From Scleropages formosus (Eukaryota; Chordata; Actinopteri; Osteoglossiformes; Osteoglossidae): a stretch of DNA of 64,000 bases. Shown here piece by piece: positions 15,219 through 27,000 of this stretch. The stretch covers positions 31,701,105-31,765,104 of the forward strand of contig NC_041813.1 in the NCBI RefSeq assembly GCF_900964775.1. Reading direction: 5' to 3'. Under the pieces are notes generated by a model. The model was not told the DNA's origin, ran no database searches, and saw only the letters and a program-made list of their open reading frames with translations. The first letter of the stretch is position 1; each line of letters opens with the position of its first letter. A program made the translations under genes and the position numbers.

Positions 15219-15238
15219 ACTACAAATCCCAGCGGGCA
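15219..15238 (+). promoter_or_regulatory. ZNF143-like site between top3a and smcr8
   Basis: ACTACAAATCCCAGCGGGCA closely matches the ZNF143/SBF consensus (ACTACAnnTCCCAGnnnGC). This motif is typical of bidirectional housekeeping promoters, which fits its place between two divergent genes. Confidence 0.55.
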
Positions 15239-15822
15239 TCTGTTAGGTAATGGTTCTTTAACCTCCAGTTTACAGTGATGGGCTACACGGTACATATACA
15301 GTTTGCGGGATTGTGTCTTGCACACATTATTTTTGTTGAGTATTTTACCGCTTCCTCGTCAGCTCGAAAGAAATCGTCACGTGGATTTTGTTCCTTTCTT
15401 TATTGAAATTGGCAGCTGAGTTAGATTCAGATTGGTTCGGTTGGGATTCGTGTATCTGCACATCACTGCTTTTGTCTGCCTAGTCTTTTTTTTCTGAATG
15501 AAACCAGGACGAGACACTTGATGCGGAGAAATTCCGACGTGACCAGATGATGTGTGGTGTTTTGCTAGTATTTGCAGTCGGTGTGGAGTTCTTTCCCTGG
15601 GAAGATCTGATTATTTGTTTGCTTCTAAAAGTGTAAATATTGCTCCTGTGTCCTGTTAACTGCATGGAATATGGACTCCCTGCAAGTTGTTAGTTTTCAC
15701 ATTTTACAGTTTTTATACAACAGGTAGAGTCACTGTGTGTGCATGAATTTCAAAAAAAAAAAAAACGTAAGGAAATAAAGAACCGTTTTTCCCCTCCATG
15801 TCACTTTTAAAATATTGCAAAT

Positions 15823-18764
15823 ATGATTGGCTCACCTGACTTGGTGGCTTTTACCAAAGATGATGGCTTTGGGGAGGCTTTCGTTGACCCATGGGTGTTG
15901 CCAGAGGAGTTCTCGGTGCCTCTCTGTACGCACGGAGGAAACGTGACTCCGTGGTCGGCGACAAACCTTGCTAAATTCACTAAGGACTTCATTCTTATCT
16001 CGGAGTTTTCGGAGCAGGTTGGTCCACAGCCTCTCCTTACTATTCCAGATGATCCAAGGGTTATCGGTACCTTCGACCTCAACTATTTCTCTCTTCGAAT
16101 CATGTCTGTGGACTACCAGGCTTCTTTTGTTGGACATCTTCCAGGCTGCAGCTACCCAAAGATCAATTTTGTGGAGGACTCCAAGGTTGTACTGGGCGAT
16201 TCCAAAGAAGGTGCATTTGCGTACGTTCATCATCTCACCCTGTATGATTTGGAGGCTCGTGGCTTTGTAAGACCATTCTGCATGGCCTATATTTCGGCCG
16301 ACGAGAGGAAGATCATGCAGCAGTTTCAACAGCTCTCCTTGCAGTTCTCCAAGGCTTCCGAGCTCCTGAAAGCTGGAAACCGCAAGGCCTTCGCCACTGA
16401 GCTGGAGAAGAAGCTGAAGGACCTGGAATACACCATGGCTGTGCTGCACAAGGAGGCAGAGCGGCACAAAAGGAACAACGGTTGCTATTCTACTCAGGCA
16501 ATTGAAAAGGCCAACGAACTGGCAAACGCTGAGAAATCATTTCATGAGCACAAGGATCTTTTGAAACAGGTGAAGTCTTTTCCAAACAGAAAAAGCAAAG
16601 GTCCCGGGTTTTCAACAGACAGCTTGGATGAACCTTCTGATATAGCAGATGTGGACCACAATCCCATACCCACAGAATTCAACCTTGATGGTGAGACAGA
16701 GGATGGCAACAGCAGCCATGGCCTCTCTTACACCCCTCAGCTCATTAAAGCCAAGTCTGCAAAATGTTTTGATAAGCGCTTGAAGACGCTTGATGAACTC
16801 TGTGACGTGTACTTCTTCCATCAGACCATGGACCAGCTACATGCGATTGAGAATATTTTCAGGGGGGACTTAAGCTATATATATACCAGCCAGATTGAGC
16901 AGGTGCTGCTCAAAAAACAGAAAATCACCAACTTCCTCTTTGAAGAGGTTACAGACTGGGATGAAGAGGAAGCAGTTAAGCAAATCTGTGGTGGGACTCA
17001 CATCTCTGAAAGCAGTCTCCCCTGCTCCATTCTTTCAGGTGAACCAGGGATCCAGGAGACTTTCATTTCCTGTGAGGAAACCTTGCACATTAAAATTGAA
17101 CCTGAAACTGGTGAGGAAGAGATTCCCGAAACTGAATGCAGAGAGTCAAGCCCCTGTGACACCACCCAGGAAAATTCTGATGAAAGTACTTACACTGAAA
17201 TTAAAGATAATCTAAGTAGTGGGGAGAGTGTTGAAGTAAATGAAGCAGAAGGCCATCATACATTTCAGGAACCCACAGTGAATTCAGAAAGCTTTTCAAG
17301 TGCGTCTAACACGAAGGACTTGAGAGAAGGCACAGGACCCATGGAGCACAGTATGGCCACTGACAATGCAACATCCTTTCCAAATGCCAGCGACGAAGAT
17401 GATGGATCAGTAGAAACCTGTGAAGATGTGGTTCACGCACAGGTATTGCCCACGATCGGTCAAAAAGCGGACGTACATCATAGGAGTGTTCACGAAGCAT
17501 CACCAGTCATCCAGCAAGACACTGCTTCTTGTGGGCAGCAGGAGGACATGACGGATGAGGCTGTTCCTCAAGCATCACCAAGAAGCTCCACATTCTTCTT
17601 CCACCGTGACTCCAAGCAACCTCTTGACCTTGTCCCTGAGGACAGGACTTTCTCTAGAGAGCCAGATGCCAGCCTTCTGCTCAGAGACCTGGACCTTGAT
17701 GGGTCAACCAGGAAAAACCTGGATGATACTTCAGATAACATCAGCTGCGTGAGCACCTCCACAACCTCCGAAAGGGAGATGTCTCCCTTCCCCCGAGACA
17801 GCCCTGTCACCGTGAAGCAAAAGAGAAGAGCAGGCCAGAGCGCCCTTAAGTTCATCAGGCAGTACCCCTTTGCTCAGCAGGCCATCTACAGCCTCCTGAG
17901 GGGGAGGACACTCGTGGTCCTGGGTGTCGATGAGGGGACGGTGAGGAAGCTGGTGAATGCCCTCACCATATTTGTGCCCAATCTTGGCAAGTATGGTGAG
18001 CGAGTGCACCCTTGGCTCTCCTGTTCTTTCCAGCTAGCCGACCTGCATAACTGGAAGCTTGTTGGCCTCCACAGGTATGAGGCTTATGTGAAAATAGAAC
18101 TTTTACGTTCAGTATTTTACCGGTTTCGGGTAGTTCTGTGGAGGATCGGGGTGTGAAACGGCATCAACGTAACGCTTTTAAGTTACAGAATCCAAAGTAA
18201 TCCTGGAAAAGTAATTCATGCTCTGCTTTCATTTCTGCTGCTGCTATCAGTTTGAAAATTATCTTAACCCTAGCTTTAGCCCATGCCAATTCTTCCTGTT
18301 CTTCCAGGATGGCGTCACCTACTGGTTCCGGCATGCTCCACTCCCTGAACCGCTACAGCCGCTACATCAGTATCCTGGACACAGATAACAAGACGCTGAG
18401 ATGTCCGCTTTACCGCGGGTCTGTAGTTACCCACATGGCGGACCACCGGACTCAGATCAAGCGAGGGGGTACCTACTACATGCATGTGCAGAGCATGCTC
18501 ACAGAGCTGACCTCCAAGGCCTTCCTGTACACCTTCTGCCACCATCTGCACCTGCCCATCAGTCCCACAGAAGGCCTCGATGCTGTGGCTTTGCGTCGGA
18601 GAGACTTTCTGCACCACCAGTGGGGATACAGCGAGGAGGACTGCAGGATAGTGGAGTTCCTCTCAGAACTAATTAAAAACGCTTACCTTCAGCGGCCCGA
18701 CCAGCAGACCTGCCCACCTGTGTTCTGCTTCAATTTTATTTCCAGCCTCCTGTACAAGATCTAG
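15823..18764 (+). CDS. smcr8: smcr8, C9orf72 complex subunit
   Basis: SMCR8 is a DENN-type protein that forms a complex with C9orf72 and WDR41 and acts in autophagy, lysosome function and Rab/Arf GTPase control. Two coding exons: 15823-18074 and 18308-18764, joined inside an Arg codon (HR|MASPTGSG), giving about 902 residues (human about 937). Conserved N-terminal blocks are FILISEFSEQVGPQPLLTIP, TFDLNYFSLRIMSVDYQASF, NFVEDSKVVLGDSKEGAFAY and YDLEARGFVRPFCMAYISAD. A long acidic low-complexity middle follows, then the C-terminal DENN half with KRRAGQSALKFIRQYPFAQQ, RYSRYISILDTDNKTLRCPL, HVQSMLTELTSKAFLYTFCH and the end SSLLYKI. Gene order top3a-smcr8-shmt1 is as in the human 17p11.2 region. 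A fish paralogue suffix (a or b) cannot be assigned from this window. Confidence 0.95.
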
Positions 18765-21054
18765 GCCCAGCTGTGGACATCACACGAGGGACTTGTATTT
18801 GTCACCTTAGGCTTATAATGCCACTGCACCCCAGTTGAAGAGCAGGACAATGCAATCAGGTCAATTTTTTTTCTATTTATGTTCATGTTTGTTCCATGTT
18901 CTGTTGTACAATGTGATGCATATGAAAGTCTTTTCATAAAAATGCCTTCAGGGTCATGGTTTTGGATCTCCTTCCAGCATAACTATATGCAATGAGCAAG
19001 CCATATCTTTAAAGAAACACTGCACTAGTGGAACAAATGTTCTTTCGGTTAAGATGAGAAGGTACAGAGCTGATGTACCTTCTCCAACCACTGCTGTTGA
19101 ACAAGTTTTGTTTCTGTTAGGTGATCAAAATAAATATTAAACTTATGGAAGAGCAGAGCCCATGGCTTGTACCTTGTGCCATGTAAACAGTAAGCACAAC
19201 AAATATCCTTCACCTAAGTTAAAAGTTATACAGTGACTGTCTATAAATCCTTGATGACCATGTGACACCACAGCTTCGGCAGACCAATGTGAAACCTTAG
19301 TGAAAATTGACTACTTACTCTCTCATAAGTTGTATCAGACACTAATTTGAAAAGTTCCTTCACACCATTTAAGTCAAAAACTCTCTGAAAACTGAACTGT
19401 AAACACCTCAAGTGTTACGTTGCATGTTTTTAACTGGAAGGTTTTGGTCACAGCAACTCTTCCCAAAACAGCAAGTGTTAATGAAGGGCTTCCTTAATGT
19501 TTCAACATTTTACTATTTATAACCAGTTATAGGTCCACAAACAATGCTTTATTATTCCATTATTTTCTTAGAACTGCAATAACTTCTGACTAATACAAGA
19601 GGTGCAGCATTCATGGTCTTTTGAAATATTTAAAAAAAAAAAAAAAAAAAAAGTAAACCTGAAAAGGTCTGCATTGTATCCTGTTTACCAAATGCTCCTG
19701 CAACTCAGTATCTATTAAAAATTCATCAAGCTGCAGTTAACAAAATTACTCCAATTTCAACTTTTAAAAATCCATTTTGTACTTCTGTACCCATTTCAGT
19801 GCAACAGTTTGATTGTATCTCATTGTGATTTCACTTTTGTGTGCAACAGAAGTACAATGCAAGTCAATTTTATATATTTCACATAAACACCTGAACAGCT
19901 TCTCTCTGGTATGTGGCCATTGAAATTGCATTAATATTAGTCCAGTGTCTGGCACTAGTCTGGCCATTCTACTCTAGCAGCAAAACTTATTTTTTTTACT
20001 CATTGTTTACATTAAAATATCACACCAACTAATGTTATGCATGTTAAAGAACTTTCAACATGTCTCTTCTGTATTGTTCCGCATGGGCTGCTTATGCTGT
20101 AAACCCCAGGAGTACCTGTATGTAAATAATGCAATAAAACGATGAAAATTTACTTAATTGACAGTTCTTTACACTATATAATCAAAACTGGACTTTCATT
20201 CTTCACAAGCCATATCATTCCCAATAATAAGGGTAGCCCTGCATACATCCACCAGGGACCTGCAGCATACACAGACCTGCCAAAGGGTGAAAGACAGCTC
20301 ACGTGTGCTCCTTATTCATGTCCCCAGCAACTCTGCTTTCCCAGGGGACTGAGAATGACCTGGTGCTGTACTTGGAAAGCTAAATTACTATGGAAACTAC
20401 AACCACTGTTCTCCATTCTGAATATCTGACATGGAAAAAAAAAAATTAGTAAAGTGTACTTTAATAAAGCATCTTGACATTGTACACTGTAAAGGAAAGG
20501 ACACTGGTCTGACAAATGACCATCTTGACATATATAAAGAGGTTTTTATGCATGCAAACATACACATTTTAAAGCTAAATAAAATTGCACATCATGGTAC
20601 TGTTTACCCAAGAGACCGAAACTGGCTACAGATGTGAACAGAGGAGAGGTAAACTAAACATTTATACAGATCACGAGGAGCTCAGTGTGTTGCAACTGAC
20701 TTGCCAATGTCTGTGCAGCTGCCCTCGAACTGCCAACCAGACGGTCAGAACCAGATATCTGCATTCAATAGTTTCTTCTTTTGATTGCATCAAGGAATCT
20801 GTGGGTTTCTGGTTCCAGTTCGTGACTCTAGAGAGGGACATAGGGAATTTGTTTTAATTTTAAGAAAAGAGCATTGTGGACACTGTGTGAAAGGAACTGC
20901 AACTTACACATTGCTGCAGAATCATCCTGAGATAATACTGCCACAAGTAGTCACGCCTAGATTGCAGGGAAAATCAAAAAGAGCAAGTAAAGAAGCAAAT
21001 TGCAGCACTTCACAAGCATGCAGTAAGAAGTGCATTTTATTTGCCACATCCATT
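18765..21054. other. 3' untranslated regions of smcr8 and of the gene at 21.1-28.4 kb
   Basis: A plus-strand AATAAA at 19129-19134 probably ends smcr8, 365 bases past the stop. A minus-strand AATAAA lies at 21036-21041, very close to the stop of the convergent gene. The rest is AT-rich with poly-A near 19630-19651, and no coding frame or named repeat is recognised. Confidence 0.5.
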
Positions 21055-24000
21055 TCAGTCAAAGACGAGTTTAAACGAGTTTTGTTTCACATACTCATGC
21101 CAGTTTTTGTGCAGGACATCGAAAACATATCGCTTCGTTCCATAAGTCATGGGACGTGGATCCTGGATGTGATAGCAGAGGAAGTCCCCGATGTACTGCT
21201 CATCCGATAACTCAAATTTCCTAAGAATAAAAAGACCGACAGGTTGGCTAGACTGAAATGGAGCTGCTCACCCCTAAAACAAAAAATGGATGAGGTACCA
21301 TCTGAGAACTCTGCAGTAGCATCCATTCATCAACCATCAGTAAACATTTGTCCAGTACAGGGTAACGAGAGTCTAATCATAGGAAGCATAGCATGTGAAG
21401 CAGAGTACACCAAGGATGGGGAAATTTACTACGGGAAATTCAGAGAGTCACCAATCCACATGAAACATCTTTGGACAGAGAGGAAACCGAAGTACCAAGA
21501 GAAAACCCACAGGCACATGGAGAGAACATGCAAACTCAGACTGAGCCAGATTAAAACCCCTCCAAGAAGCTCGTAGTGAAAACTGTGAGGCTCGAGCACC
21601 ACCTGCTACCTTAAAACTATATGCAAAGAAATCAGAAGCGAAATATTTTGGGAATTAATATTTGTGTCAGTGTAAGACCTGGTGAAGTGTGTATTCCTCT
21701 CACTGTAGAGATCATCCAGAAGGACACTCATAAACACATGCAGCGTTTCAGGACCAAGGCCATTGTACAGCCAACGAAGAGCCCACGCATTTTCCTGGGG
21801 AAACACCCAAAAACAAAGAGCTGTGATTAACTGAATAAGAACTCAGCACAGTGCATCATTAGAGCTGAAGGACAGAACACAGAGACACTGTTACTGTACT
21901 TTAAAAGCCATGACAACACTGAGGAAAGTCATCATGCGCCTGTAGGTGATTCTGTCGATGAGGGCCTGCGTGACCAGCAGCAGGAGAGCTTGCCGAGGGT
22001 ACTGCTGCAAGGAGCACACAGAAAGACGCAATGCAGTCAACACAGGTTCAACACAGGCCCCGCGATTGTACCTGGACTGAAACAGCAGCCGTTGACACTC
22101 AAAGGCCTATCTCACAGCAAAATACACAAATTCAGACAGAAACAGTGGCTGGAAACTGGAATTCAGAATGAAACCAACTTGACCTTGCATGCTCACCAAT
22201 GAGCTGTAGATACAGGCGTGAACGGAAGTAAACAACAGAAGTAAACAACTCAAAACCAAAGAGAAAAGCAAGATCAGCTTCCCAAACTCTAGAGGACGTG
22301 ATCACCACAAACACCCCAAGTATCAAGAATACTGTGCTTTTCCACCTCTGGCCGTTTGGTGGGAAATCTATCAGTTTTCCATTTTGCCCATGATGCTGCA
22401 GAACAACTTCCTACTGTTGCTTCTCCCAGCATTCAAGAAGGGTCTCAAGCCCACCTCTTGCAGACCTGTTTTTCTCTTGATCACTCCATCAGTGAGTCCA
22501 ACACCATCTGCTACAATTATCTATGTGTCTGCTATTTGAATGTCATTTCTATAGGAGCTATAGTGAAATCCCAGCATAACGTGAAATGCAGTGTCCAAAA
22601 AAATTCAACTGCGTAAAGTTGCGAGTCTAATGGGGGGAAAAAAAAAAAAAGTCTTCCAGTTACTTTGAGGGGGGGAGTTTATTTATTAGGCGTGTAGGAA
22701 ATGGAATAATTACTACAAATAAAAAGTGAGAAAATGCTTCTAATACTCTTCTAATAACCCACTCTAAAACCCTTCTGGGGAGGTTTGCAGCCGAGTGTGA
22801 AGCGGCGGGGATGAGAATCGGCACCTCCAAATCCGAGGCCATGGTTCCCAGTCGGAAAAAGGTGGATCGCCCCCTCCGGGTTAGGGGGGAGTTGCTCCCT
22901 CAAGTGGAGGAGTTTAAGTATCTCGGGGTCTTGTTCACGAGTGAGGGAAAAATGGAGCGGCAGTTTGACGGACGGATCGGTACGACGTCCGCAGTAATGC
23001 GGTCATTGTACCGGTCTGTTGTGGCGAAGAGGGAGCTGAGTCGTAAGGCGAAGCTCTCAATTTACCGGTCGATCTACGTTCTTACCCTCACCTATGGTCA
23101 TGAACTCTGGATCATGACCGAAAGAATGAGATCGCGGATACAAGCGGCAGAAATGAGTTTCCTCCGCAGAGTGGCTGGGCGCACCCTTAGGGATAGGGTG
23201 AGGAGCTCAGTCACCCGGGAGGAGCTCGGAATAGAGCCGCTGCTCCTCCGCATCGAGAGGAGCCAGTTGAGGTGGCTCGGGCATCTGTTCCGGATGCCTC
23301 CTGGACGCCTCCCTGGGGAGGTGTTCCGGGCTTGTCCCACTGGGAGGAGGCCTCGGGGCAGACCCAGGACACGTTGGAGAGACTGTCTCCCGGCTGGCCT
23401 GGGAACGCCTTGGGGTTCCCCCAGAGGAACTGGAGGAGGTGTGCGGGGAGAGGGAAGTCTGGAGGACTCTGCTCGGACTGCTGCCCCCGCGACCCGGCCC
23501 CGGATAAGCAGAGGAAGATGGATGGATGGATGTTTCTAATACTCGTAATACTAATATCAATAGAAACTTTTACTCAGTTAATGCCCTAATGAAATTATCA
23601 CTTCCCAGCTGAAGAATCTGAACACTGTCCACACCCTGACTTTCTTGTCATCTCAAACTATTGTCTAGATGTTCCACAGTCTCAGACTATCACAAAAAGC
23701 ACAAAAGTAAACAAGTTTTAAAAGGGAAACTTACACTGTTCACAACTGACTGTACACTGAACTGAAGTCCTCCTAAATGAGCACAAGATAGTCACTCGCG
23801 GGCAGCAGGAGGACAGGACGCAATTGCCCATCGAATTATGTCCAATTTCAGGGTGTTGCGGGGTTTCACGATACCTCAGTGATGTGAACCAGCAACATGG
23901 TGGTATTAGACAAGCTACACTGTAATGATCCTGTGTCTGAGTATAAAGCTCCTCACCTGTTGCTGATGCACTTTTGCTTGGTATTTTTGTGTCTGAAGAG

Positions 24001-27000
24001 TTTGATAAATACATAAATGTAAATGAAATATCATGATATATTATAATAAAAAAAAAAAAAAAAAGCCAAACTCACAAGTAGAAATGTTTTGGGTATCTGA
24101 ATTTGCTTTTCTGCTGATTTTGTCCCTTCATGAAGAATTGCAGCAGCACTTGTTCTGGACCACTGAAAGGAAACAGACATCACCGCTGGCACACAGCACC
24201 TTAACTTCCGCAGGGAGAGCAGAGAAAACAGCATAAACAACAAGGATGAGGCCACATACCAACAGAAATGACGTGTCCGGTAGTTGAAAAGACTTTAAAA
24301 CCAGGGAACCGTCATGGGTCATCACATCAGAACATGCCACCTCAACCAGAGTGACCCAGCAATCAGGCTGAATACAAGGGGGGGGATATGCGGATCAAAA
24401 TGGTCGCCAACACGTGTACCGCTGAAACAATGCACTCAGCAATATTTCCCGTACTCACGTCCATAAACACTGTAATGTTCCAATTCATAATCCGCAGTGC
24501 ACACTTTATGACATCGGACTTCTTTGGAAGGTTGGAATCTGGAAAAAAAAATGACGGTGTCCATGTTAAGATTTTAAAAGTACACAGAGAAAGCATCGCT
24601 GCCAAAAAAAAAAAAAAAAAAAAAAAAAAGCAGTTTCAACACGACGGGTGATGAAACATCAGCGGAGACTGACCTTTGGCTGCTTCCCACTGTGTCGAAA
24701 GGATGGGGTCACTGCCCGCCGGCATCCTGCCTGTCACCAGGGTCTTCATGTACATGACAAAGTGGGCGGGGCTGAGGCGACAAGCAACGCAGCACGTCTG
24801 AGAAGACGAGGCGAAAAAGCAGTTCATGGCTCCAAAGTAGTCCCCAGCCTTGCACAGGTAGAACGGCACGTGATCTTTCATGCTTCGGAGTCTGAAGCAA
24901 GCAGACGAGAGGTGTTTTGTTTTTACAGCAAAAAAAACACACAGAAATACTTAGATGTGTGGAAGCAAAGCGGTGAGGACAAAAGGAGGACTCACTGGAC
25001 TTTGTTATCACTTCTCACAGCTCTGAGGTAGCGAGACAGCTCTCTGAACCTACAGAACAGCACTTTTATGGGTCAATGTGTTTGGGCACCATACTTGTCT
25101 CATCAGCTCCAGAGGGAAACGTGTGTGCGCTGAACACGGCCGCCTCACTTGTTCTCCTCCTTGAGCTTCTGAACGCGTGCCTCCACCACGACCACAGGCT
25201 CGTGTAGGACCTCCCGCTTTCCTCGATGGTGACGCTCGCCTTTGACGTTCTGTCCTTTGAGCACGGACACTAGCAGAGGATCATCCCATGCTCGTACATC
25301 CAGGCTGAAAGAGAGCGAGCCACAGGATGCTAAAAGTACTGTAAGGTATCAACAAAAAACCCAACATAGCAACAGCATCAAACCCATCATAAATCAGGGA
25401 CTTGAAGCCCCCCATTCTAGTCCCATATAAAAGCCTCCAAAAATTACTAGAACTTCAAATCCTTAAAAACACCAGTCCAGAGTAATGCGTTTTCTTCTTC
25501 TGCAAAGAACCCATCTTGCACTGTTTACTGACATGGATCAATCTGTCAGCCTTTGTCTCCTCACATTCCACTATTGCACACGTCAACGACTGCGCAATAC
25601 CATGCGCCAACTGTTCACACAGGCAACACCTTAAAGGACACACAAGCGTGCACATGCGTACACACTAACAGCTACAGACCCACACCTGAATTCTCACGTT
25701 CGCGCACAAACCTTTCCCCACACGACTCGGAAGATCCGCACACCTGTTTGTCAGCCACTTGCACTTAGTCGAGATCAGCAACGAGGAGAAAAATTCCTGC
25801 AGCTTCTTGGAGAAGGAAGTGGAGAAGTCACTGGTGATGATCATGGTCCTGAGTGTGTCTGCTACCCTGCAGCATTTGTTTGCCGTCAAAAACAGAAAAT
25901 CCGTTATCAGTTCTAATGTGTGCAAACACTGGTTCTGGTAGTTTATCAAATCACTCAAAAGCACATCTCATAAGGAAACATACTCAAATACAGTTGTCAT
26001 AAATTTCCTCCACTGTCCAACTGAGCATCTTCATAAAGAGGAACTATTATATTCAGTCACATTATAACAAAGGAGCATCCAACACACATTTAACAGCGCG
26101 ACAGCATGAAACTAAGATGCTAAGTTACTACAGTGAAAATTTTACACAACTGAGTGCAGTGTAACATTATTGTACTTAAGAACCCATACAAAATGATAAT
26201 GGGCATTTGCAACAGAGTAAAAACACAGGGTTCTCCTTCTGCTTGATTCTCACCTCATTAACAACATAGGAACAGCATCTGAGACGTAGGAATTAGGATT
26301 AGTGTAATACTGTGAGCTGCAAAAAACATTTTTGGTTGATTTCATGAGATAATAAGCAGTCTAACTCAATAAAACATGAGCTAACAGGAAAAAATGTTAC
26401 ACTCCAAACTAGAGACCATACAAAACTAATTAAGCTTTAACTTCAGATTTTAATAGCACAAAAACCTGTATCCATAAGGCTGTGCATGAACAGAAAAAAG
26501 TTTAGCAGCTCCAAGTAGCATCACTGCCGCAGTCCTCGGTGTCTCTTTCTGAGCCTTGTCCAGAAACTCAGACACACATTCATACACTTTAGAATAGCTG
26601 CAAGGAGAAAGAAAAATCTTTGATTTTCTAAACCATGTAGGAATGATGTCAGAAGAATGACAAGTAAAGTATGAGGGCACCTTACTTGTAGAAGGCCACA
26701 AATGCATGACATAATTTGCATTTTTTGCAGCCAGATGTGTCCGGATGGGCTGTGTGGCAATAACAGTTGCAAGGAACGATGTCTGTCAGACATGTCTGAT
26801 TGCCCTTCAGAAAAATGTCATATTCCACCTGCAGCCGTTCTTCAAAACTCCGCAGGTGCTTCTCTGCGTTTTAGTTGGGATTCAAGACCACATGTTTTTT
26901 TTTCCCCCTACGCATTTCCAGGGACTTTTAAGATGGCAGTTAACTTTATTTTAACAATAGTGTGAAAACATACCAGCAAGTCTCAGATCAGTATCCACTT

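Larger units (their letters stand above)
14465..15822. other. top3a/smcr8 shared promoter region
   Basis: This head-to-head spacer is 1.36 kb long. It holds a 51-base tandem duplication (14557-14660), four copies of a CTnYCGTAAAnCnAG motif (15054-15201) and a ZNF143-like site (15219). Non-coding first exons of either gene probably lie here. A 114-codon open frame at 14836-15180 resembles no family I know and I do not call it. Confidence 0.6.
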
